64,000 nt of DNA from the NCBI RefSeq assembly GCF_001613795.1, contig NZ_LPVZ01000019.1:124001-188000 (forward strand), written 5' to 3'. This document shows positions 46,265 through 54,459 of this stretch, piece by piece; the first letter of the stretch is position 1, and each line of letters starts with the position of its first letter. A program made the position numbers and the translations under genes. This DNA comes from Thalassospira sp. MCCC 1A01148. GTDB taxonomy: Bacteria > Pseudomonadota > Alphaproteobacteria > Rhodospirillales > Thalassospiraceae. The notes under the pieces were generated by a model. It was not told the DNA's origin and ran no database searches. It saw only the letters and a list, made by a program, of their open reading frames with translations.

Positions 46265-47583
46265 GTCCGGTTGAAATCAGCATCGTCATGGTCATCGTCC
46301 TGATGATCCTTATCTTCTTGCGCATGCCTATTGCATTGGCGATGGCCATCGTTGGCGCCGGCGGGTATGTGGTTCTGTCGGGATGGCTACCGTTGTCGGC
46401 CTATCTGAAGACTGCGATTGTAGACAAATACATCTCCTATGACCTTGCTGTTATCCCGCTGTTTATCCTGATGGGGCAAATTGCGACCCGGACCGGCATT
46501 AGCAGAGCAATCTTTACCGCATCCAATGCTTGGCTTGGTCATTGGCGCGGGGGTCTGGCGATGGCATCGGTTGCAGGCTGCGCCGCATTCGGGTCAATTT
46601 GTGGATCATCCATTGCCACCGCGACCACCATGGGCAAGGTCGCACTGCCGGAGATGCGCCGACATGGTTATTCCGGCGCGTTGGGCGCGGGCACGCTTGC
46701 TGCGGGCGGCACACTTGGGATATTGATCCCGCCGTCGGTTGTCTTGATCATTTATGCCCTGCTGACTGAACAGAACATCGTCAAACTGTTTCTGGCTGCA
46801 ACGGTTCCCGGCATTCTTGCAGTACTGGGTTTCATTCTGGCGATCGGGGTGTATGTGCGCCTGTTCCCCGAAGAAGGCCCCGCCCATCCCGGTGTTCCCA
46901 TGCGCGAACGGATCAAATCGCTTGGCGGAATCTGGCATATTGCACTGGTGTTCATTGCCGTGCTTGGCGGCATTTATGGCGGTGTCTTTACCCCGGCCGA
47001 GGGGGCGTCGGTCGGTGTTGTATTGATTGCCCTAACCGGTTTTCTGATGCGCAGCCTTACAGCCAAGGGTCTGTTTGAATGTGTGATTGAAACAGCCGGG
47101 TCCACTGCCATGATTTTTGCGATCATCTTTGGGGCGGACCTTTTCAACGTGGCGCTTGCCCTGACCCGTGTCCCGACCATGGCCGCCGAGTGGGTCGGAA
47201 CGGCAGGCATCGCGCCGATGACTGTGTTGCTGGCCGTCATTCTGTTTTACATCATTATGGGCTGCATCATGGACAGCCTGTCGATGATCCTGTTGACGGT
47301 TCCGGTATTTTTCCCCGCTTTTATGGCGATGGACTTTGGCATGGATCCGACGCACCAGGCGATCTGGTTCGGTATCATTTCCCTGATCGTTGTTGAATTG
47401 GGTATGATTACGCCACCTGTGGGCTTGAACCTGTTCATGATATCGGCAATGGCACCAGACATTCCGACACGCAAGATCTTTCGCGGGGCTGTGCCTTTCC
47501 TGATCGTTGAATGCCTGCGCATCGCGGTGATTGTTGCGTTTCCTGCCCTGACATTCTGGCTTGTTGATATCGTTACAGGTTAG
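46261..47583 (+). CDS. TRAP transporter large permease (DctM)
   Basis: 440 residues with DctM motifs: FLRMPIALAMAIVGAGG, GSICGSSIATATTMGKVALPEM, GGTLGILIPPSVVLIIYALL, FTPAEGASVGVVLIA and MITPPVGLNLFMI. Transport subunit of the second aromatic-cluster TRAP system. The 4-bp overlap with dctQ and the 12-bp gap to the MarR gene place regulator and transporter in one transcript. Confidence 0.93.
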   Translation: MSPVEISIVMVIVLMILIFLRMPIALAMAIVGAGGYVVLSGWLPLSAYLKTAIVDKYISYDLAVIPLFILMGQIATRTGISRAIFTASNAWLGHWRGGLAMASVAGCAAFGSICGSSIATATTMGKVALPEMRRHGYSGALGAGTLAAGGTLGILIPPSVVLIIYALLTEQNIVKLFLAATVPGILAVLGFILAIGVYVRLFPEEGPAHPGVPMRERIKSLGGIWHIALVFIAVLGGIYGGVFTPAEGASVGVVLIALTGFLMRSLTAKGLFECVIETAGSTAMIFAIIFGADLFNVALALTRVPTMAAEWVGTAGIAPMTVLLAVILFYIIMGCIMDSLSMILLTVPVFFPAFMAMDFGMDPTHQAIWFGIISLIVVELGMITPPVGLNLFMISAMAPDIPTRKIFRGAVPFLIVECLRIAVIVAFPALTFWLVDIVTG

Positions 47584-47595
47584 CCTGGCCAACAA

Positions 47596-48087
47596 ATGGA
47601 GAAACCCTTGCACGCAAACAAGAAAAAGACTGCAGATCAGGATACGCAGCTTACGGACTTGTCAACAGACAGCCCGTTGCGCGGGTTTGTCGGATATAAC
47701 CTCAAACGCGCTTATATGTCGTTGCACAGCGATTTCGTCGCCAGCCTGACGCATCTTGACCTTAAACCAACGACCTTCAGTGCGCTTGCGATCATCAACG
47801 AGAACCCGGACATCAGCCAAACCGATCTTGCACGCGCCCTTTCGATGGAGCGATCCAACATTGTGGTGATGGTCGATGAATTGCAATCACGCGGGTTGAT
47901 CGTACGCAACAAGGTCCCGACGGATCGCCGGGTCTATGCCCTTAGAACAACCACCAAAGGCGTCAGCCTGTTTTACGAGGCAAGTCTGGCCGTTCAAAGG
48001 CACGAGGAAAAGCTTCTTGAAGATTTCAGCCCAGAAGAACGTGATCTTCTGGTCCGGATGCTGATCCGGATTCAACAGGTTAAATAA
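47596..48087 (+). CDS. MarR family transcriptional regulator
   Basis: 163 residues from ATG 47596; a TTG at 47608 with a better-placed GGAG site could be the real start, giving 159. Winged-helix core: TTFSALAIINENPDISQTDLARALSMERSNIVVMVDELQSRGLI, then the wing KVPTDRRVYALRTT. It sits inside the aromatic-acid cluster. In such clusters MarR repressors usually respond to a hydroxycinnamoyl-CoA. Its likely sites are the two TTGTTAT-N5-ATAACAA palindromes at the ligase/SDR divergent promoter; this pairing is inference. Confidence 0.9.
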   Translation: MEKPLHANKKKTADQDTQLTDLSTDSPLRGFVGYNLKRAYMSLHSDFVASLTHLDLKPTTFSALAIINENPDISQTDLARALSMERSNIVVMVDELQSRGLIVRNKVPTDRRVYALRTTTKGVSLFYEASLAVQRHEEKLLEDFSPEERDLLVRMLIRIQQVK

Positions 48088-48108
48088 CTTTCAGATCAGG
48101 TTACGCCC

Positions 48109-48570
48109 ATGCTGCGACTATCCCGAGAAATCCGTGTTGAATGGGGTCACTGCGATCCGGCCCGGATTGTCTACAACCCGAACTTCTACGACTGGATGGA
48201 AGGTGGCCTTCTGGCCTTGCTGTCGGTGGCCGGGTTCGATCTTGCGACCATGATTGCAAACGATCCCGATTTTCGTGGCACGCCATTGGTGCGCGGTGAC
48301 GCCAGCTTCATGGCACCCGCACGGGTCGGGGATTTGATTGAGCATCATGTCGAAGTGTCACGCTGGGGTGGGAAATCATTTGATCTTTCCCATCGGTTCA
48401 CGCTGGGCGAAACAACCTTGCTTGAAGGATCGCAAACCCGTGTTTGGGGGCGCGCAAGCCCGGACAACCCGGCAAGTCTGGCAGCTGTTCCTGTGCCGGA
48501 CGCGGTCAAGACCGCTTTGTCTGAAGACAAGGTTATCCGCCTGACCCTTCGCCAGGAAACACAAGTCTAA
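48109..48570 (+). CDS. Acyl-CoA thioesterase, 4-hydroxybenzoyl-CoA thioesterase-like
   Basis: 153 residues, hot-dog fold. The N-terminal VEWGHCDPARIVYNPNFYDWME carries the catalytic Asp (Asp16) in the HCDPA context of the Pseudomonas-type 4-hydroxybenzoyl-CoA thioesterase. It would free hydroxybenzoate (or vanillate) from its CoA ester, ending the side-chain shortening. It is 21 bp after the MarR gene and 11 bp before the acyl-CoA dehydrogenase gene. The aromatic ring-cleavage genes are not in this window. Confidence 0.88.
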   Translation: MLRLSREIRVEWGHCDPARIVYNPNFYDWMEGGLLALLSVAGFDLATMIANDPDFRGTPLVRGDASFMAPARVGDLIEHHVEVSRWGGKSFDLSHRFTLGETTLLEGSQTRVWGRASPDNPASLAAVPVPDAVKTALSEDKVIRLTLRQETQV

Positions 48571-48581
48571 GAGACGCCATC

Positions 48582-50213
48582 GTGATCCCCTTCAAAGCCC
48601 CAACTGAAGATATTCTGTTTGCCCTGTCTGTAACCGGCGATGAAAATCACGCTGCAGAACACGGGTTTGACGCGGAAATCACCCGTGAAATTCTGGATCA
48701 TTTTGCCCGCTTTGCCGAAGACGTGATCGCGCCGATTGATGAACAGGGCGATCAGGAAGGTTGCCGGATCGAAAATGGACGGGTCCAGATGCCATCGGGT
48801 TTCAGCGATGCCTATCAGGCCTATGTCGAACAGGGTTGGCAGGCGATATCACTGGCCGAGGAATTTGATGGTCAGGGTGCCCCCGCCACCGTCTGTGGCG
48901 CGATCAGCGAGATACTGGCAGGGGCCTGCCATTCCTTTCAGATGATCACCGGACTTGTCCCGGGTGCGGCCAGACTGATTGCCAAATTTGGCACGGATGA
49001 ACAACGCCATACCTGGTTGCCAAAGCTGGCATCAGGCAGCCACCTTGCCACCATGTGCCTGACCGAACCGCAAGCAGGGTCCGATCTTTCGGATATCCGC
49101 ACGATTGCAAGCCAAAGGCAAGACGGCCACTGGATTCTGAACGGAGAGAAAATCTTTATTTCCGGCGGGGATCAGGACCTGAGCGATGAAATCCTGCATC
49201 TGGTTTTGGCCAGGACCGGCACCCGTGAAGACGGCGTACGGGGCCTGACGCTTTTTCTTTGTCCGTCACATTCGAGCGAGACCGACCGCAACGCTGTTAC
49301 GGTCACCCGGATCGAAGAAAAGATGGGTTTGCATGCCTCCCCCACCTGCCAACTGGCGTTTGACCGGGCAACCGCAACGCCGATTGGACCGATTGGCAAG
49401 GGCTTGATGTGCATGTTCACCATGATGAACCATGCGCGCCTTGATGTCGCCTTACAGGGGGTGGCCCATGCGGCGCGCGCCCATCAAATTGCCCAAAGCT
49501 ACGCCGCAGAGCGCAAACAGGGCCGGGATCGCGCCAGTGGGCAACCGATTGCAATCGATCAGCATCACGATATTGCGCGCCAGCTTGCCCGTCAGGACAT
49601 GCTGGCCATGACAGGTCGCCTGATGGCCTACAAGACCTTTGCCCTGATGGAGACAGACACACATTCCGACCTTGTCGAATTCCTGACCCCGATTTGCAAA
49701 TCGTTCTGCACCGATGCCGGGGTTGAAGCAGCCCATATCGGCATACAGGTTCTTGGCGGGTATGGATATTTACGTGAATACCGGGTGGAACAAACACTGC
49801 GTGATGCCCGCATCTGCCAGATTTATGAGGGCACGAACGGCATCCATGCGCTGACGCTTGCCGGCCGACTGACACGCCACAAGGATGGCGCGAGTGCCAA
49901 GGCCTTTGACGCATGGATTGGCGAATTGCTTGCCGCGTCCGACAGCTACATCACTCTGGCGACGGAACTTCTCGAACACTGGCGTCAGATGACCTCGGAA
50001 ATCACCACCAGCGACACCCCGGAAAAGTTCGCCCACGACTATATGCAAATCAGTGCCGCGACCTATGGGGTTGCGATTTGGAGCGAGCTGGCGGGCAGCC
50101 TTTCCGCATCCCAGAGCACGCGCTATCAGGCCTGCCTTGATCAGGCAAGGGAATGGGGTGCTGTTGCACTGGCCACCAGCAAAGCCCGCAACGCAGTTAC
50201 CAGCCCAAACTGA
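48582..50213 (+). CDS. Acyl-CoA dehydrogenase (long, C-terminally extended type)
   Basis: 543 residues from a GTG start, longer than the ~380 of basic acyl-CoA dehydrogenases and nearer to the FadE5/DmdC type with an extra helical C-terminal domain (about 440-543). FAD and substrate motifs: MCLTEPQAGSDLSDI, WILNGEKIFISGGDQD, and the catalytic Glu in ICQIYEGTNGIHALTL. It introduces the alpha-beta double bond, so the cluster can also take saturated aryl-propionyl-CoA (dihydroferulate or phloretate type), not only cinnamates. Last gene of the rightward unit; ends convergent with the GMC gene. Confidence 0.9.
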   Translation: MIPFKAPTEDILFALSVTGDENHAAEHGFDAEITREILDHFARFAEDVIAPIDEQGDQEGCRIENGRVQMPSGFSDAYQAYVEQGWQAISLAEEFDGQGAPATVCGAISEILAGACHSFQMITGLVPGAARLIAKFGTDEQRHTWLPKLASGSHLATMCLTEPQAGSDLSDIRTIASQRQDGHWILNGEKIFISGGDQDLSDEILHLVLARTGTREDGVRGLTLFLCPSHSSETDRNAVTVTRIEEKMGLHASPTCQLAFDRATATPIGPIGKGLMCMFTMMNHARLDVALQGVAHAARAHQIAQSYAAERKQGRDRASGQPIAIDQHHDIARQLARQDMLAMTGRLMAYKTFALMETDTHSDLVEFLTPICKSFCTDAGVEAAHIGIQVLGGYGYLREYRVEQTLRDARICQIYEGTNGIHALTLAGRLTRHKDGASAKAFDAWIGELLAASDSYITLATELLEHWRQMTSEITTSDTPEKFAHDYMQISAATYGVAIWSELAGSLSASQSTRYQACLDQAREWGAVALATSKARNAVTSPN

Positions 50214-50296
50214 AAAGTTGGCAGGAATGTTGGGGGCAAGCGGTGATGCCAACGTGCTGGGTGAAGCTCCCCCGCACAAATCAACTTGCCGCAGGC

Positions 50297-51910
50297 CTAG
50301 CCTTTTTGATCTTCGAGTATTGCCTGACTTGCCTTTTCTGCAATCATGACAACCGGGGCATGTGTGTTGCCCGAAACAATTGACGGCATTACCGACGCAT
50401 CGACGACCCGCAAGTTGCAGAAGCCGCGAACAAGCAGGCGATGATCAACGACACCCATCGGGTCATCCCTGTGCGCGATCCTTGCGGTTCCGACCGGATG
50501 AAAGATTGTCGTTGCGACCTTTCCGGCCGCCTCGGCCAAGGCTTCATCTGATGTGATTTCCGCGCCTGGTGCAAATTCAACCGGACAGAATTGCGCCATG
50601 CGTTTGGTCGCCATCAACCTTCTGGCATGACGAATTGACTGCACGGAAACCTGCCGGTCCTGATCTGTACTGAGGTAATTTGGCGCAATATGCGGCGCAG
50701 CATTCGGGTCCCGCGATGTCAGTGTGACACGTCCGGTGCTGGTCGGACGCAAGTTGCAAACCGAAACCGTGATTGCTGGAAAATCGTGCAAGGGATCCCC
50801 GAACTTATCAAGTGACAACGGTTGAACGTGATATTCGATGTTGGGTGTTTCAAAAGCCGGATCGGACTTTGTGAAGATGCCCAACTGACTTGGCGCCATC
50901 GCCATCGGCCCACGCCGCCGCAAGGCATAGTCTAGCGCAATCTTAACTTTGCCGAGTGCGGTTGACTGTATCTCGTTCAGTGTCCTCGCCCCCTGGACGC
51001 GGAAGGCCGTTCGAATTTGCAGATGGTCCTGAAGGTTTTCGCCGACACCGGGCAAGTCATGTTTCACCGTAATACCGTGATCGCAAAGCTCTGCCCCCGG
51101 CCCAATTCCAGACAGTTTGAGGATTTGCGGCGTTCCGATTGCACCCGCGGACAAAATGACCTCGCGGTTGGCCCGTACTGTTTTGGTCTTGCCTCCGCGT
51201 TGATAGGTCACGCCCCGTGCAATCGCACCTTCAGTTTCGAGGCCCACCACTGTGGCCTTTGTCATCACCGACAGATTGGGCCGCGACAAGACAGGCTTCA
51301 GGAAGGCACGCGCAGCACTCCAGCGAACGCCGCGTTTTTGCGTCACATCGAAATAGCCCGATCCCTCATTGTTCCCGGCGTTGAAATCATCGGTTTTGGG
51401 AATGCCGATTTCTTCGGCCGCATCGCGGACTGCATCAAGAACATCCCAGCGCAGGCGTTGTCTTTCGACACGCAGTTCACCGTGGTTGCCATGACCGTTT
51501 GCCAGTTCGTGATAATTTTCGGATTTCACAAAATAGGGCAAAACATCATTCCAGCCCCAGCCAGTCGCCCCTTGTGATTGCCAGCGATCGTAATCAGCGG
51601 CCTGTCCGCGCATATAGATCATGCCATTGATCGAGGAACAGCCGCCCAGCACCTTCCCGCGCGGATAGGCAATGGAGCGTCCACCCAAACCTTTTTCGGC
51701 AGCCGTTTTATAAAGCCAGTCGGTTTTGGGATTGCCGATGCAAAACAGATAACCGACCGGAATATGGATCCACGGATAGCTGTCCTTGCCCCCGGCTTCG
51801 ACCAGCAAAACACTGTTGCGTGGATCCGCACTTAGCCGATTGGCCAGAACGCAGCCGGCAGATCCGGCACCGATAATAATGTAGTCAAAGGATGCATTGT
51901 CGAACGACAT
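50297..51910 (-). CDS. GMC family FAD-dependent oxidoreductase (choline dehydrogenase-like)
   Basis: 537 residues from ATG 51910 (MSFDNASFDY); the extra upstream codons are not family-like. FAD-binding IIIGAGSAGCVLANRL, GKVLGGCSSINGMIYMRG, EVILSAGAIGTPQILKLSGIG, and the active-site His in FHPVGTARI near the C-terminus. No signal peptide. Members oxidise alcohols, choline or sugar alcohols and pass electrons to quinone or other acceptors. It follows the FGGY kinase gene on the same strand, after a hairpin, so it may belong to the polyol module or stand alone. Substrate unknown. Confidence 0.9.
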   Translation of the reverse strand: MSFDNASFDYIIIGAGSAGCVLANRLSADPRNSVLLVEAGGKDSYPWIHIPVGYLFCIGNPKTDWLYKTAAEKGLGGRSIAYPRGKVLGGCSSINGMIYMRGQAADYDRWQSQGATGWGWNDVLPYFVKSENYHELANGHGNHGELRVERQRLRWDVLDAVRDAAEEIGIPKTDDFNAGNNEGSGYFDVTQKRGVRWSAARAFLKPVLSRPNLSVMTKATVVGLETEGAIARGVTYQRGGKTKTVRANREVILSAGAIGTPQILKLSGIGPGAELCDHGITVKHDLPGVGENLQDHLQIRTAFRVQGARTLNEIQSTALGKVKIALDYALRRRGPMAMAPSQLGIFTKSDPAFETPNIEYHVQPLSLDKFGDPLHDFPAITVSVCNLRPTSTGRVTLTSRDPNAAPHIAPNYLSTDQDRQVSVQSIRHARRLMATKRMAQFCPVEFAPGAEITSDEALAEAAGKVATTIFHPVGTARIAHRDDPMGVVDHRLLVRGFCNLRVVDASVMPSIVSGNTHAPVVMIAEKASQAILEDQKG

Positions 51911-51992
51911 CTGTTTTCTCCGCGATGCCAGAACGGCACACAAATCCAGCCCCACGCCACAGGGTGGTATCGTCAGAAGATCAAGAAACGGG

Positions 51993-52022
51993 ACCCTGTC
52001 AGGCCGCTGGCTCTGACAGGGT
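51993..52022 (-). terminator. Hairpin after the kinase gene
   Basis: A perfect 10-bp stem ACCCTGTCAG / CTGACAGGGT with a 10-nt loop lies between the kinase stop and the GMC start. The following sequence (CCCGTTTCTTG on the minus strand) is only moderately T-rich, so it may be a partial terminator. Confidence 0.6.
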
Positions 52023-52050
52023 CAAGGACGACGCAGTCGTCTGCCACGCG

Positions 52051-53568
52051 CTAACAGGCGGCGGCAAAGCGCGACCAGAATGGCAGCATGGCCTGTTCCA
52101 GTTCGCGCCAGGTGGCAAACCGTTTGCGATAAATTTCACTGGCATCGGCATTTGGACTGTAATGACGGTCCGCCTGAACCATCTTGTCAGCGGCTTGCGC
52201 GTAATCATGATACATCTCGACCCCAACGGATGCTGCCATGGCAGCGCCCAACGCCCCGGTTTCCTGACACTTCGCCACAGTCAGCGGCAGTTCAAGAATG
52301 TCTGAGATGATCTGGGGCCAGATGTTGCTGCGTGCCCCACCGCCTGACAAGATGATCTTGTCAAAGGTGACCCCCGTGGCACGCAGCTTGTCCATGTGGT
52401 TAAGGTGGGCAAAGGTCACGCCTTCATAGATTGCGCGCAACATGTCGCCACGCCCATGCCAACCACCAACCCCGAAGAACCCGGCGCGCGCAGTACCATT
52501 GCCCGGCGCCCCGTACAGATACGGATGATAATACGGCCCGTCTTCACGAAATGCACTTTGGCTGACCAGTTCATTGGCCAATTCAAAGGGCGATTTCCCG
52601 GCAGCAACCTCGGCGTCATGTTCAAGGTATTCTCGCACCAGCCATTCAAGGTTGACGGCCGATGTCGCCGAGCTTTCGATCGACATGAACCGGTCATCGG
52701 CATAGCCCGATGACATGAAAATCTCGTTCTCGCTGGTGAAATCAATGTTCTCGACAATAATCTGATTGATGCTCCAGGTGCCAATGATCATGGAAGCCTG
52801 GCCCGGCCGCGCAACACCTGATCCGAGCGCACTTGCAATCACATCAAAGAAACCCGCAACCACAGGCGTCCCGGCACACAGGCCGGTTTCACGCGCGACT
52901 GCTTCGGTTACGTGACCAACGATTTCGCTTGGCTTTGCGAGACGCGGAAGCTTGCTACGCGCATCACCAATGCCAAACGCATCAAGCAAGCCATCGTCAT
53001 AGACATTTTCGGGCATACGCAACATGCCGCATCCCCCCATGTCCGAAATGTCGCTGACAAGCTCGCCGGTCAGGGCATGGGTCACGATATCCTTGCACAG
53101 CAAGACAGTCTGCGTTTTGGCATAGATTTCAGGGCGTTCGCGCTTGATCCATGCCAACAAGGTCGGCGTTTGTGACACCCAGGGCCGTTGACCGGAAATT
53201 GGATAGCTAACGTCCCCGACGCCCTTCGATGTCAGGGTATCGACGAGTGCGTTGGCCCGCGTATCAAGCGACTGAATTCCCAAAAGCGCCTTGCCACCTG
53301 CACCCAAAAGGTACAGGCCATTGCCATGCCCAGCACTGCCAATTGCGGCAATGTCGCTGGTCTCGACACCGGCTTTCTGGACGACTTCTGTCACCACGGC
53401 CATCAAGTCATGACGAAGCTGGTCAATATCGCGCTCGACAAACCCCGGATGCGGGCAATGTGAAACCGCCTCGCGGCAGGCATGGGCAATTTCGGATCCC
53501 GCGGCGTCAAACAACACGGTCTTTACGACCGTGTTGCCCGCATCAATTCCAAGAAAATAACGTCCCAT
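52051..53568 (-). CDS. FGGY family carbohydrate kinase (L-xylulokinase/LyxK-like)
   Basis: 505 residues. FGGY N-lobe: FLGIDAGNTVVKTVLFD (phosphate-binding), GHGNGLYLLG; C-lobe: KIILSGGGARSNIWPQIISDIL and ETGALGAAMAAS. The pattern PGFVERDIDQL plus GTPVVAGFFDV and IIGTWSINQ is like E. coli LyxK, but kinases for erythritol and other polyols and LsrK share this family. It phosphorylates a sugar or polyol after import by the ABC system at 58143-61885. The start is 5 bp after the aldolase stop. Specific substrate not assigned. Confidence 0.9.
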   Translation of the reverse strand: MGRYFLGIDAGNTVVKTVLFDAAGSEIAHACREAVSHCPHPGFVERDIDQLRHDLMAVVTEVVQKAGVETSDIAAIGSAGHGNGLYLLGAGGKALLGIQSLDTRANALVDTLTSKGVGDVSYPISGQRPWVSQTPTLLAWIKRERPEIYAKTQTVLLCKDIVTHALTGELVSDISDMGGCGMLRMPENVYDDGLLDAFGIGDARSKLPRLAKPSEIVGHVTEAVARETGLCAGTPVVAGFFDVIASALGSGVARPGQASMIIGTWSINQIIVENIDFTSENEIFMSSGYADDRFMSIESSATSAVNLEWLVREYLEHDAEVAAGKSPFELANELVSQSAFREDGPYYHPYLYGAPGNGTARAGFFGVGGWHGRGDMLRAIYEGVTFAHLNHMDKLRATGVTFDKIILSGGGARSNIWPQIISDILELPLTVAKCQETGALGAAMAASVGVEMYHDYAQAADKMVQADRHYSPNADASEIYRKRFATWRELEQAMLPFWSRFAAAC

Positions 53569-53573
53569 CTGCG

Positions 53574-54422
53574 TTAACCTTCAAACCCGCTGTAAATGTC
53601 CCACGCAGCAGCACCATCTGCCCCTTCGTGAATCATTGCCATCAAGGCCGCAACAACGGCCTTGGGATTGTCATGTTGATAGATATTGCGCCCATACACC
53701 ATCCCGTGTGCGCCCTGCGCCATTAGGGCTGCCGAGTTATCAAACACGGTGCGCAATTCGGCCTTGCCACCGCCACGCACGAGAACAGGACAACGGGCCG
53801 CCTGAACCACATGGTGGAAATCGTTGGGATCGTCGGTCGGATCCGCCTTGATGATGTCGGCACCCAATTCACGGGCAAGACGGACAAGTGTGGTGACCTT
53901 TTCGGTATCACCATCAACAAGATACCCGCCACGTGCGCTGTTGGGTTGCATGACCAGTGGTTCGATCATAAGCGGCATACCGTATTTTTCGCAGTCATTG
54001 CCAAGCTTTGAGATGTTCTGGACGCATTGACGGAACAGGTCCGGCTCATCGGGCAGCATGAACAGATTGACAACGACACAAGCCGCATCCATCCGCAGGG
54101 CCGGCAGGATCGGATCTGTTTCATTTTGCATGATAGCCCACATCGCACGATGGCGTTCCTTGTTATAGGGGTTCCCCATATCAACACGCATCACCAATGC
54201 CGGACGGTTTTCGCCGGGCAAGGTCTGCAACACATCGGACTGCCCGTAGTTCATCTGAATGGCATCCGGGCCCGCATCCACCAGCGACCTGACGACGGCC
54301 TCAACGTCTTCAAGACCGACCATGAAGCTTGGTTCATTACACACGCCGTGATCAATCGCGACATCAAGGCAACGGCCGTTTTTCATCAAACGGTTCAAAC
54401 GAACTTTCTTGGTTACGTACAT
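53574..54422 (-). CDS. Class I aldolase, DhnA/LsrF (DeoC/LacD) type
   Basis: 282 residues, TIM barrel. CLDVAIDHGVCNEPSF holds the substrate-site Asp-His, and the Schiff-base Lys lies in GADIIKADPTDDPNDF, followed by CPVLVRGGGKAE and the phosphate-binding AHGMVYGRNIYQ. Relatives cleave or transfer on phosphorylated ketoses (fructose-bisphosphate aldolase type 1B, LsrF). With the kinase and a GlpD-like dehydrogenase it could split a ketose phosphate to DHAP and an aldehyde; this is inference. A GAGGT site precedes ATG 54422. Confidence 0.85.
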   Translation of the reverse strand: MYVTKKVRLNRLMKNGRCLDVAIDHGVCNEPSFMVGLEDVEAVVRSLVDAGPDAIQMNYGQSDVLQTLPGENRPALVMRVDMGNPYNKERHRAMWAIMQNETDPILPALRMDAACVVVNLFMLPDEPDLFRQCVQNISKLGNDCEKYGMPLMIEPLVMQPNSARGGYLVDGDTEKVTTLVRLARELGADIIKADPTDDPNDFHHVVQAARCPVLVRGGGKAELRTVFDNSAALMAQGAHGMVYGRNIYQHDNPKAVVAALMAMIHEGADGAAAWDIYSGFEG

Positions 54423-54459
54423 AATACCTCCTCTATCCCCGGTGGCCCGGGATTGTTAT

